NCBI RefSeq assembly: GCF_026229185.1
Contig: NZ_JAGGJA010000006.1
Span: 245,220-309,219 of the forward strand
Length of the DNA stretch: 64,000 nt
Direction: 5' to 3'
Source of the DNA: Fodinibius salsisoli
Lineage (GTDB): Bacteria; Bacteroidota; Rhodothermia; Balneolales; Balneolaceae
Each line of letters opens with the position of its first letter. Within the stretch, counting starts at the first letter, position 1. Below, piece after piece: positions 56,352-63,781 of this stretch. Made by a program: the position numbers and the translations under genes. The notes under the pieces were generated by a model. The model was not told where the DNA came from. It worked only from the letters and a program-made list of their open reading frames with translations, and ran no database searches.

Positions 56352-57356
56352 ATGGCAGAGATACGAACTGACTGGACCACCGACGAGATTTCCGAGATTT
56401 ACCACACGCCGCTGATGGAACTGATCTACCGGGCGGCAAGCGTACATCGCGAACACCAGGAAACCGGTGAAGTGCAAGTTTGTACCCTGCTTTCCATCAA
56501 GACCGGCGGATGCCCCGAAGATTGTTCCTATTGTCCACAGTCCGCCCATAACAATACCGAAGTGGAGCCCGGCAAGATGCTCGACCGGGAGGTCATTCTC
56601 AGCGCCGCCCACAAAGCCAAAGAAGCCGGCAGTACCCGCTTCTGTATGGGCGCCGCCTGGCGTTGTGCCCGCAAGACCAAAGATTTTGAACGCGTACTGG
56701 ATATGATTCGCGAGATCACCGACATGGATATGGAAGTGTGCTGCACGCTGGGTATGCTCGATGATGAGCAGGCCGCGCAGCTCAAAGAAGCTGGACTTTA
56801 TGCCTACAACCACAACCTGGACAGCAGTGAAGACTTCTATAACCGCATTATCTCTACCCGCAAGTACCAGGATCGACTGGATACCCTTGGCCGCGTGCGT
56901 GACAACGATATCTCGGTCTGCTGCGGCGGTATCATCGGGATGGGCGAAACTGACGAGGATCGCATCGAACTTATCCAGAACCTGGCAACCATGCCCGAAC
57001 ATCCCGAGTCGGTGCCCGTCAACGCCCTCATTGCCGTGGAAGGCACCCCGATGGAAGACCAGCCCAAGGTGCCCTGGCAGGATATGGCACGCATGATTGC
57101 CACCGCTCGCATCACCATGCCTGAATCCATGGTTCGCCTCTCTGCCGGACGTGTAGACATGAGCATGGCCGAACAGGCGCACTGCTTTATGGCCGGGGCC
57201 AACTCTATCTTTACCGGCGAAAAGCTACTTACCACGGACAACAATGAGCTCGGTAAAGACATGAAGATGTTTGACATCCTGGGACTCACCGCCCGCGAGG
57301 CCTTCAAAGACGCCAAAGAAGAGCACCTGCCCGAGACCGTGGAAGCAGCTGAATAG
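56352..57356 (+). CDS. bioB: Biotin synthase
   Basis: 334 residues, radical SAM enzyme inserting sulfur into dethiobiotin. The SAM-cluster motif is Cys54-Cys58-Cys61 (GGCPEDCSYCPQSA). The YNHNLDSSEDFY and RLSAGRVDMS segments carry the Cys/Arg ligands region of the [2Fe-2S] cluster. Codons are markedly GC-richer than the neighbours. No other bio gene is adjacent. Confidence 0.97.
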   Translation: MAEIRTDWTTDEISEIYHTPLMELIYRAASVHREHQETGEVQVCTLLSIKTGGCPEDCSYCPQSAHNNTEVEPGKMLDREVILSAAHKAKEAGSTRFCMGAAWRCARKTKDFERVLDMIREITDMDMEVCCTLGMLDDEQAAQLKEAGLYAYNHNLDSSEDFYNRIISTRKYQDRLDTLGRVRDNDISVCCGGIIGMGETDEDRIELIQNLATMPEHPESVPVNALIAVEGTPMEDQPKVPWQDMARMIATARITMPESMVRLSAGRVDMSMAEQAHCFMAGANSIFTGEKLLTTDNNELGKDMKMFDILGLTAREAFKDAKEEHLPETVEAAE

Positions 57357-57626
57357 GCCCTCCCTCTTGCCTGCTTTTACCGGCTTGGACCAGCATTTAT
57401 TTTCCACACCATGACAATTCTGTGCGTAATATTACCGCTTTACCAAATCCATACCATCTCCCCTGCCAGTAGGAGTTGGTACGGAGAAGGTACGGAGGAA
57501 GTAAGGAGTTGGTGCCCGGCAAAATAGTTGTTGGCACCCGATAGGCTTAGTAAATATTTGTTGGAAAATCAACTTTAGGATCAAAACCTTCTTTACCGCC
57601 CAGGCTGCATTCCCAACGAGCATTAA
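57357..57626. repeat. Gene-free spacer with dispersed repeat, between bioB and integron
   Basis: No credible gene. The segment at about 57466-57520 (repeated GGAGTTGG, GGTACGGAG and GGAAGTAAGG units) is low-complexity and looks like a dispersed repeat. A 63-codon frame on the minus strand here is translated repeat. This marks the left boundary of the integron region. Confidence 0.5.
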
Positions 57627-57728
57627 TCAAAAGGTATCGATCGGACTTTTACCACGTTAGAAATTGTGTTCGTTAAAATACTTCTTCATTCGATTCCTTA
57701 AATATCGCTTTCCCATTCCGGATTGTTT
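57627..57728 (-). pseudogene. Relic: GIY-YIG C-terminus fused to a second integrase tail
   Basis: 57728-57657 encodes KQSGMGKRYLRNRMKKYFNE plus HNF and a stop, homologous to the last 24 codons of the intact GIY-YIG gene at 57838. It is followed by TTTCTAACGTGGTA, a decayed element end. Directly after it, 57650-57627 reads KSPIDTF-stop, which resembles both the tail of intI here (IKSPADAL) and the usual end of integron integrases. Likely the scar of a second GIY-YIG insertion in another integrase copy. Confidence 0.7.
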
Positions 57729-57749
57729 GGAGCCACGAAAAGACAAAAG

Positions 57750-57830
57750 TTATTTATTTAAAGCATCCGCCGGACTTTTAATGACACTACCCTTATTTTT
57801 TATAACGTGTGTGTAGATCATTGTCGTTTT
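57750..57830 (-). pseudogene. intI: Displaced C-terminal end of integron integrase (contains catalytic Tyr)
   Basis: 27 codons read KTTMIYTHVIKNKGSVIKSP then ADALNK-stop. This is the expected continuation of IntI after LLGHKNV and includes the catalytic tyrosine (Tyr301 of the rebuilt 321-residue protein). It is separated from the main part (58131-59015) by exactly 300 bp of GIY-YIG element. Removing that insert rejoins GTT and AAA codons in frame. Confidence 0.93.
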
Positions 57831-58130
57831 TACCCCGTTAGAAATCTTGCTCGTTAGAATATTTTTTAACCCTATTTCTTACGTATCGTTTCCCCATTCC
57901 CGATTTTAAATATTTCTCTCTTGCTATTGCGTCATCCTTATTAAGGCACCCTTCAAAATAGATTAATTTTAAAGGTCTTCTATTCTTTGTAGAATAGCAC
58001 TGACCTGCCTTATGTTCTTTCAATCGCCTTTTAAGATCATCAGAATAACCTGTGTACCATTGACCATCTTTTTCACTTTGTAAAACATAGACATAATAGA
58101 AGTTCATAGTGTTAAATTTCTAACGGGGTG
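57831..58130 (-). mobile_element. 300-bp GIY-YIG inverted-repeat element inserted in intI
   Basis: Ends are ACCCCGTTAGAAAT (57832-57845) and its perfect complement ATTTCTAACGGGGT (58116-58129). The element is 300 bp and contains only the GIY-YIG gene, whose stop codon overlaps one inverted repeat. It splits intI between codons 295 and 296. No target duplication longer than one A is visible. No transposase or intron ribozyme can fit in the ~30 non-coding bases. Confidence 0.85.
57838..58107 (-). CDS. Small GIY-YIG endonuclease-domain protein
   Basis: 89 residues, single GIY-YIG domain: YYVYVLQSEKDGQWYTGYSDDLKRRLKEHKAG holds the first Tyr (YVY for GIY), the second motif (YTG for YIG) and the catalytic Arg. 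The YLKSGMGKR segment and an upstream REK Glu follow the UPF0213-like free-standing members. It lies wholly within the inverted-repeat element interrupting intI and is probably the mobility-related nuclease (inference). ATG is 9 bp inside the 58116-58129 repeat. Confidence 0.92.
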   Translation of the reverse strand: MNFYYVYVLQSEKDGQWYTGYSDDLKRRLKEHKAGQCYSTKNRRPLKLIYFEGCLNKDDAIAREKYLKSGMGKRYVRNRVKKYSNEQDF

Positions 58131-59015
58131 AACATTTTTGTGTCCCAGCAGTTCCTGAACGGTTCGAATATCGTATCCATCTTCCAATAAGTGGGTAGCA
58201 AAACTGTGTCGTAACGTATGACAGGTTGCATGCTTATTAATATCACTTTTTTCCACGGCCTTCTTGACTTTTCGTTGTATAGTTGTATCGGAAATATGAT
58301 GCCGGTGTACCAATCCCGAACGTGGGTCTTTTGCTCTTTGGGATGATGGGAACAGATATTGCCACTTAAACTTTTTAGCTGCATTGGGATATTTTTGTGA
58401 CAGGGCCTTTGGAAGCAACGTTTCTGCGTAGCCCTCTTTCACATCTTTTTGATGAAGCCTTTTCACCTTTTTGAGCTGTCCTTTTAGCTTCTTTTTAGTT
58501 ACCTGGGGCATTATGGTAACCCGGTCTTTTTTTCCTTTGCCCGAACGTACCTGTATTTGGTTATATTCAAAATCCAGATCCAATACTCTCAGGCGGAGGC
58601 ATTCGGATATTCGCAGACCGGCTCCATATAGCAATTGGGCAACAAGTTTCGAGGTTCCGTCCATATTCTGCAATACCCTCTCAACTTCAACAGGTATTAA
58701 CACGACCGGCAGTCGTTTAGGAGTTTTTGCTCTTTTAAAATCCATCATTTCTCTGAGTGGTTGGTCGAGTACCTTCTCGTACAAAAATAAGATAGCACAC
58801 AACGCCTGGTTCTGCGTTGAACCGGCGACCTGCCGCTCTTCAGCCAAATAATTCAAATATGTGACAAGGTCGTCTTCATTCATTTGAGAGGGATGCTTCA
58901 GATTATGAAACTTGACATACCGAATGACCCAGTTCACATACGCCTGTTCCGTTTTGTAGCTATAATTTCTGCGCCGGATTGCTGTTTTGAGTCTGCTTAT
59001 TAAAGATTTTGACAT
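58104..59015 (-). pseudogene. intI: Integron integrase, truncated before the catalytic tyrosine by GIY-YIG insertion
   Basis: Start at ATG 59015 (MSKSLISRLKTAIRRRNYSYKTEQ). Tyrosine recombinase with Arg135 (GAGLRISE), His266 and Arg269 (CHTLRHSFATHLL), and His292 (LLGHKNV). The IntI-specific extra helix region is clear: LPKALSQKYPNAAKKFKWQYLFPSSQR...DPRSG...HRHHISDTTIQ. After Val295 the frame enters the inserted element and ends in HPVRNLTL-stop, so the Tyr is missing from this product. Divergent from the cassettes, as in all integrons. Confidence 0.95.
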
Positions 59016-59226
59016 ATTAAGATCTCTCTTATTGAAATTTGATTCTATTAGTAAGACCCTCAAAATGCCCAATCCTTACAAAAAAATTATATCACCCTGT
59101 TATCGCAACACTATGTGCGATAATATCACCAGATAATGCATTATTTGGATTTATATGGAATTTTCAAGAGTATTATCGCATGTTTGATAATATGTTATCG
59201 CGCATACACTTTTATATAATTATAGG
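59016..59226. promoter_or_regulatory. attI region and divergent promoters of the integron
   Basis: AT-rich spacer between intI and the first cassette. It has four TTATCGC motifs: 59100-59106, 59117-59123 (inverted), 59173-59179 and 59195-59201. They form an inverted pair (TTATCGC-10 nt-GCGATAA) and two further copies nearer the junction, as expected for IntI-binding repeats of attI. The recombination point is G59226/TTAGGC. A cassette promoter and the intI promoter should lie here. Confidence 0.7.
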
Positions 59227-59875
59227 TTAGGCAAACATCAGTAACTCATTCATGAAAGATCCCAGTTATCCCAAACTAGATTCTGAATTAGAGAGACAGC
59301 TTGATAAAATTTCTCCCAGTTTTGACCGAGATTTAGCCTATAAACCTTGCTTAGTACATTTAGATACAGACAACAAAGTTGTAGATCGGGTTTACGTGAT
59401 TAACGCAGAAGACTATATAAAACATTGGGGCGTTTGGCCGGAAAATGATCGCGGAAAAAACTATATAAACATATCACGTGTGATCAAAATAGCAGAAAGC
59501 CCATCTAGGTTACCTGCTGAAATTGCTAATGAAATTTACCAAGCTGGTGAATCAGGCATGGGATATTCTGTATTCACTCTGAAGTTTACTGATGGAACCT
59601 CCAAAGCCTATGTAACAGGAAATGCAGTAGATTTTATAGATTATCCTGAAGGTAAATCAGCAGATGATATACTATCTGTAGAACCGCATGTAGGTCGTGA
59701 AAGAGCAGTACAATCTAGGACTAGATATTTCTGGTGCCTATATTCAAAATAAATGTTTGCCTAACAAGCGCATTAACGGCTGACACGGCCGCGGCGTTGG
59801 TTCGATCCCTTGCTATTTCAGAAATTTGTGCCCTTATTTAATCCAAAATCCCCGTGCAGGTTATGCGCGGGGGCG
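59227..59875 (+). mobile_element. Integron cassette 1
   Basis: Begins TTAGGCAAAC at the attI junction (GTTAGGCAAAC, 59226-59236). It ends in an attC whose first repeat GTTTGCCTAAC (59755-59765) is the exact reverse complement of that start, as required for a circularised cassette. It holds one gene. Confidence 0.88.
59252..59752 (+). CDS. Hypothetical integron-cassette protein
   Basis: 166 residues, no family recognised. Soluble, no signal peptide or membrane helix. Segments such as PCLVHLDTDNKVVDRVYVINAEDY and MGYSVFTLKFTDGTSKAYVTGNAVDFIDYP suggest a compact beta-rich fold. It starts 25 bp after the cassette boundary and stops 2 bp before the attC, the typical tight packing of a cassette gene. 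AT-rich compared with the chromosomal genes. Confidence 0.8.
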   Translation: MKDPSYPKLDSELERQLDKISPSFDRDLAYKPCLVHLDTDNKVVDRVYVINAEDYIKHWGVWPENDRGKNYINISRVIKIAESPSRLPAEIANEIYQAGESGMGYSVFTLKFTDGTSKAYVTGNAVDFIDYPEGKSADDILSVEPHVGRERAVQSRTRYFWCLYSK

Positions 59876-59884
59876 TTATGTGGC
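59755..59884 (+). other. attC recombination site of cassette 1
   Basis: R'' GCCTAAC (59759-59765), L'' GCGCATTA (59768-59775), L' TTATGCGC (59861-59868), R' GTTATGT (59875-59881) with cleavage after G59875. L'' and L' pair over GCGCAT/ATGCGC. The centre is variable, with a GC-rich stretch (GACACGGCCGCGGCG). About 125 bp long, within the known attC range. Confidence 0.88.
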
Positions 59885-59939
59885 TTAAAACCATTCTCTA
59901 AAAGAATACTGAATCTAGTTAAATAAAGTCCAGATAAAA

Positions 59940-61313
59940 TTGTCTGATATTTTTATTTCTCATGCCAGTGAAGATAAAGGTAAGCTTGTTCGCCATTTAG
60001 CAAACAAGTTAGAAGAGGAAAATTTATCTGTTTGGTATGATGAGCATACCTTGAAGCCCGGTGACAGTTTAAGAAAGTCTATAGATGATGGATTACAGAA
60101 ATCAAAATATGGGCTAATAGTATTGAGTCCATCATTTTTTGGAAAACACTGGCCGGAATGGGAACTCAACGGCTTAGTACAACTTCAAAATAGTTCTGAA
60201 AAGAATCGCATAATTCCAGTCTGGCACAATGTAGATCACAAAGATGTCATGCAATACTCTCCTGCATTAGCAGACATTGTTGCTATTAAAAGTGATTTGG
60301 GAATTGACTATATCGTTAAACGGATTTTAAATGTGGTTAAACCTGAAGTCTCATCGTTAGTACACGCTCGATCCCTTTTGCAAGACCTTGGTTACTCTCC
60401 GCCTCCTCCTAAAGATGAATGGTGGTTAGATGTGATAGAGTATGACGGCTCTGACTCAAATATCTTTGATTGGGCATTTCATGTTGGGTTTCTTCCTAAA
60501 GATCCATTAAAGCGAGGAGAGTTGTTAGCAAAAAAAGCGATACAACGAAAATGGCAGGAAATAGTAATTGAAGAAAATATCTCTCAAGCAACTAATCCTG
60601 AAAGTCTAATACGTGTTATTGATTCAATACCAGGTGCTTTTAATCTATTGAAAGAATCGATTAATTATACAATTTGTTATGCACCTCAATTAACAATCAA
60701 AGGTTTCGAGGGACCTTTTAAATCTCAAATCAATGAATTGTATGAAAAAGATCTAGAAAGACAATCAAAGCAAGCTAATTCAGAAAGTGGAATAGCATTG
60801 ACGACGCATGGGGAAAGCCCTTCTTGTAGCCTTAAATTTTCACTACGACATCCGAATTTTGGTTTTTATAAACCATCATTTGTCACCTGTCAATTTGTTC
60901 AAGGTGAACTAATGGGACCCACTCCCAAAATATTTGATCATTTTGACTATTTAGTTTGGCTCTTATCAAACGATTCAAACTGGTTGCCATCATCTATAAA
61001 ACAATACTTAATTGATGGTTTTTTAGATTGGAATGTATGGATGTGGAATGGTCCACCCAGCCGTAGTCCAGATTATATAAAAAAATCAAATGTTACAGGT
61101 AGTCTGAGGAAGCAAATATATACTACCGCAAAAGAAGATTCAGAATTCCAACTTAGTGATAATAGCTTAAAAGACATCCATGAGCGTATAGGCTGGTCAT
61201 TAGAATTACTTGAGATCGATAGCGCTATAGAAGAAATTTCAAATCAATTTATAGACGGCGGATTTATAGAAAGTTGCATTGATGAATATAGAGACAGAGT
61301 CACTAATAAATAA
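59940..61313 (+). CDS. TIR-domain protein with unknown C-terminal domain, TTG start (putative defence effector/sensor)
   Basis: 457 residues; TTG at 59940 is the start because MSDIFISHASEDK is the canonical TIR beginning. TIR domain ~1-130: DIFISHASEDKGKLVRHLANKLEEENLSVWYD, GDSLRKSIDDGLQKSKYGLIVLSPSFF, and WPEWELNGL with the probable catalytic Glu75 of NAD-cleaving TIRs. The remaining ~320 residues match nothing I recognise; they hold no membrane helix and are rich in Trp/Phe. Paired with a SIR2-like gene 18 bp downstream, as in Thoeris-type anti-phage systems. Confidence 0.88.
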   Translation: MSDIFISHASEDKGKLVRHLANKLEEENLSVWYDEHTLKPGDSLRKSIDDGLQKSKYGLIVLSPSFFGKHWPEWELNGLVQLQNSSEKNRIIPVWHNVDHKDVMQYSPALADIVAIKSDLGIDYIVKRILNVVKPEVSSLVHARSLLQDLGYSPPPPKDEWWLDVIEYDGSDSNIFDWAFHVGFLPKDPLKRGELLAKKAIQRKWQEIVIEENISQATNPESLIRVIDSIPGAFNLLKESINYTICYAPQLTIKGFEGPFKSQINELYEKDLERQSKQANSESGIALTTHGESPSCSLKFSLRHPNFGFYKPSFVTCQFVQGELMGPTPKIFDHFDYLVWLLSNDSNWLPSSIKQYLIDGFLDWNVWMWNGPPSRSPDYIKKSNVTGSLRKQIYTTAKEDSEFQLSDNSLKDIHERIGWSLELLEIDSAIEEISNQFIDGGFIESCIDEYRDRVTNK

Positions 61314-61331
61314 CTAATTAGTCATAGAGAT

Positions 61332-62456
61332 ATGGATATAAGTTTCCTTTTAGGATCAGGTATTTCGATACCTTCAAAAGTATCTGGAGTAGATCAAGTA
61401 ACTGAAAAATTATTAAAAGGAAAATGGGCTATTCAAAATAATCAATACATTGAGGTTGATGATGAAGATCATAGAAATGATCCAAGAATCCTTAGCATCC
61501 AAAAACTTCTACTTCGTATTCAGGAAAGATACAGCAGTGACCATCATCGTCTTAATTATGAAGAGCTATTTTATGTAGTTGATTCGTTTAAGAATTATGA
61601 TTTGCACCCACATGAAAATTTTATATACGAGACTGAATTCAACTACTTTGAAGAGTTTTTTAATGAAGTACTAAAGCCTGATAAGTGGTATGACTTTGAA
61701 ATGGTATTAAACGAAATATTCAAGTTTTTTCAGTCTACAATAAGCTATGTTCTTCAACAACATGATGAAATAAAAGGATTTGAATTATTAGAGGAAATCC
61801 AAGAAGATCCCGAAGTAGAAATTTGCAATTTATTTACATTGAATCATGATGTTTTAATTGAGAGATATTTTGATCAAAAAAATTTTGATTATAACTCCGG
61901 ATTTAATGAAAAGGATGGTGATGTGAACCTTTTTAATTTTAATAGTTTAGAATCGAATGAAGATGATTTCAGGATAATAAAACTTCATGGTTCAATTAAT
62001 TGGTTTTCATTCTCGCAAGAATCTGGGAGGATTAAACAAACTAGATATGGAATTCCAGAGGCGAAAAAAGAACTACATCAGCTAAAAAATAATGAAGGAG
62101 AAAATTATGAGCCTTTATTTGATTATCCACATTTTTTATCTGGTACACAGAATAAAATTATAGACTATAACAATAGTACATTTTTTGAATTGCGAAATTA
62201 CTTCTTTCGAAAACTTGAGCAATCAAACAATCTAATAGCTTCTGGATATGGATGGAGAGATGATGGAATTGATCAAGTTATCTATAATTGGCTCAACAAA
62301 AGCAAAAATAATAGAATCCACTTTTTATATGATAACCTAGAGGATGATACAGGTTTTAGAACCTTAGAATTTTATAAATCACGCGACCAAATTGTAGACT
62401 ACGAAGTTTATCTTCAGAATGCAGAGTGGTCTAATATCAAGCAGAACCTTTCATAA
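61332..62456 (+). CDS. SIR2-like domain protein (putative NAD-binding/NADase partner)
   Basis: 374 residues. SIR2-type NAD pocket motifs: FLLGSGIS (residues 5-12), FTLNHDVLIERYF with Asn171/Asp173 (family TxNxD), IKLHGSINW with His219 as candidate catalytic His, and IASGYGWRDDGIDQVI (305-316). The region between is helical and acidic. It lacks the C-terminal SLOG domain of canonical Thoeris ThsA. Gene 2 of the TIR cassette, 18 bp after the TIR stop; its stop is 11 bp before the attC. Confidence 0.87.
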   Translation: MDISFLLGSGISIPSKVSGVDQVTEKLLKGKWAIQNNQYIEVDDEDHRNDPRILSIQKLLLRIQERYSSDHHRLNYEELFYVVDSFKNYDLHPHENFIYETEFNYFEEFFNEVLKPDKWYDFEMVLNEIFKFFQSTISYVLQQHDEIKGFELLEEIQEDPEVEICNLFTLNHDVLIERYFDQKNFDYNSGFNEKDGDVNLFNFNSLESNEDDFRIIKLHGSINWFSFSQESGRIKQTRYGIPEAKKELHQLKNNEGENYEPLFDYPHFLSGTQNKIIDYNNSTFFELRNYFFRKLEQSNNLIASGYGWRDDGIDQVIYNWLNKSKNNRIHFLYDNLEDDTGFRTLEFYKSRDQIVDYEVYLQNAEWSNIKQNLS

Positions 62457-62467
62457 TATTTCTACTC

Positions 62468-62485
62468 GCCACATAACCCGCGCAT
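62468..62485 (+). other. Left half of cassette 2 attC (R''-L''), IS110 target left flank
   Basis: R'' GCCACATAAC, then CC, then GCGCAT. The 9-mer CCCGCGCAT (62477-62485) is the left target of the IS110 insertion. The sequence resumes at 63782 as TCAAGGGGACACGCC. Confidence 0.85.
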
Positions 62486-62499
62486 TTATTAGACTACCC

Positions 62500-62690
62500 T
62501 ACCGACTTGAGATGCCCGACAACGTCTCTCATATTTAACAATACCAGCACGGCGGGAGACAGGCTAGCCCGCGCATCAGGCCTCGAGCCTAACCCTTGAA
62601 TTAGCCCTCCCGCCGATGGTATTACCAAAACCTAAATAGCATTCCAGCCGGGATCACTCCCAGGCTACTAATAGAGTCAGGTTCCGTAAT
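62500..62690 (+). ncRNA. IS110 bridge RNA (predicted)
   Basis: 5' hairpin TGAGA/TCTCA (62508-62531). Target-binding stem AATACCA...CGGCGGGAG (62539-62557) pairs with CTCCCGCCGATGGTATT, and an inner stem GGCTA/TAGCC encloses the loop. Guides: CCCGCGCAT (62568-62576) equals the left flank, and CCCTTGAAT (62593-62601) is the complement of right flank ATTCAAGGG. Donor-binding stem AACCT/AGGTT (62629-62683) has guide ATAGCAT (62636-62642), equal to the right end of the element, and CTAATA (62668-62673), complement of TATTAG in the left end. Confidence 0.85.
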
Positions 62691-62737
62691 ACAATGCTGG
62701 TATTATCAGCATACCATTAATAAAATGTGCATTTGTT

Positions 62738-63760
62738 ATGGATACTACAACCCCCACGTCCTATCACCATTTTCTGGGCATTGATGTGTCAAAAGATACG
62801 ATCGACTGTTGGTTGCGTCCCCGCGGGGAATACAGCCAATGGACCAATCGAGACGAAGGCTTCCAGCGCCTGCACCGGTGGCTAAGCTCCCACAACTGCC
62901 CTCAACCCCACACCCTCATCTGTATGGAAAATACGGGTATTTACAGCGACCGCCTGTTGGCCAGCCTTAGCCGTCGGGGCTGGAAATGCGCCCTGCTTAA
63001 GACCACCGCTGCTAAAAAAGTAGCCCCGGAACACCATCGCAAAGATGATCGCTTTGATGCCCGCTTGCTGGCGGAGTATGGCGATCGCTACGCTGACCAG
63101 ATTAGCCCCACGCCTCCGCCGAAAGAGCCTGTCAAACAGCTGCAGCAGCTGTACGCCGAACGTCAGCGGATTATTAGTGCACGCAATACCACCCAAAATC
63201 GCAGCCAACAAGCCACCCACGCCCTGGTGCCCTCTCAGTTGCTCGAGGAGCAGTGGCAGCAACAACTGCAGCTATATGAGCACCAAATAGAGCAGCTGGA
63301 AGATCAGATTCACCAACTCATTACCACTCATCAGGGGCTGAATCGGTATTACCAATTGCTGCTGAGCATCCCTGGGGTAGGAAAAGTTACGGGATGGCCC
63401 TGGTTGATGTTGTTTTACGGGCAAGAAGCTCTCAACCACAAACAGATCGCCTCTCGCTTTGGATTTGCTCCGCATCGCTTCAGCTCTGGTTCTTCCGTAC
63501 GAGGTCGGACGCGCTCCTCCGGACACGGAAACAGCCAGATGCGATCCTGTATGACGATGGTCGCCCGTTCGGTGAGTCATCACTACGAACGGTTTGCCCG
63601 CTACAAACAACGAAAACTTGACGAAGGGAAACCGTGGCCAGTCGTCCGAAATAATCTGATCAACAAAATGATTAAGATCATCTGTGCCATCTGGAATAGT
63701 GGCCAGCCCTACCGGCAAGACTATGAGTCTCGGTTTGACCGGCAGAAAAATGCGGCCTAA
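62738..63760 (+). CDS. IS110 family transposase (bridge-RNA-guided recombinase)
   Basis: 340 residues. N-terminal RuvC-like DEDD domain with Asp16 (FLGIDVSKD), Glu64 (ICMENTG), Asp104 and Asp107 (RKDDRFDARLLAEY). A coiled-coil linker (~130-200) is followed by a C-terminal Tnp_20 domain beginning LLSIPGVGKVTGWPWL. The candidate catalytic Ser is in RFSSGSSVRGRTRSSGHGN. All key residues are present and the frame is intact, so it is probably active. The long upstream RNA region and short 3' end fit the IS110 subgroup. Confidence 0.95.
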   Translation: MDTTTPTSYHHFLGIDVSKDTIDCWLRPRGEYSQWTNRDEGFQRLHRWLSSHNCPQPHTLICMENTGIYSDRLLASLSRRGWKCALLKTTAAKKVAPEHHRKDDRFDARLLAEYGDRYADQISPTPPPKEPVKQLQQLYAERQRIISARNTTQNRSQQATHALVPSQLLEEQWQQQLQLYEHQIEQLEDQIHQLITTHQGLNRYYQLLLSIPGVGKVTGWPWLMLFYGQEALNHKQIASRFGFAPHRFSSGSSVRGRTRSSGHGNSQMRSCMTMVARSVSHHYERFARYKQRKLDEGKPWPVVRNNLINKMIKIICAIWNSGQPYRQDYESRFDRQKNAA

Positions 63761-63781
63761 CACTTGACAAAGTCATAGCAT

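Larger units (their letters stand above)
62486..63781 (+). mobile_element. IS110-family element inserted in attC
   Basis: About 1.3 kb. The left end is a ~250-bp non-coding region holding a bridge RNA; then comes one DEDD transposase gene; the right end is only ~20 bp. Boundaries follow from the repeated core dinucleotide AT (62484-62485 and 63780-63781) and from the RNA guides that match both flanks. As usual for this family there are no terminal inverted repeats. GC content is visibly higher than that of the cassette genes. Confidence 0.87.

Noticed and set aside
57432..57623. 63-codon minus-strand frame next to the integron
   Set aside because: It runs through the low-complexity GGAGTTGG-type repeat; no conserved pattern.
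57831..58130. GIY-YIG insert in intI as a group I intron with homing endonuclease
   Set aside because: Only about 30 of the 300 bases are non-coding and they are the inverted repeats; there is no room for an intron core.
59940..62456. Canonical Thoeris (ThsA/ThsB)
   Set aside because: The SIR2 protein ends after the NAD-binding fold without a SLOG domain, and the TIR protein is about twice as long as ThsB. Called Thoeris-like only.
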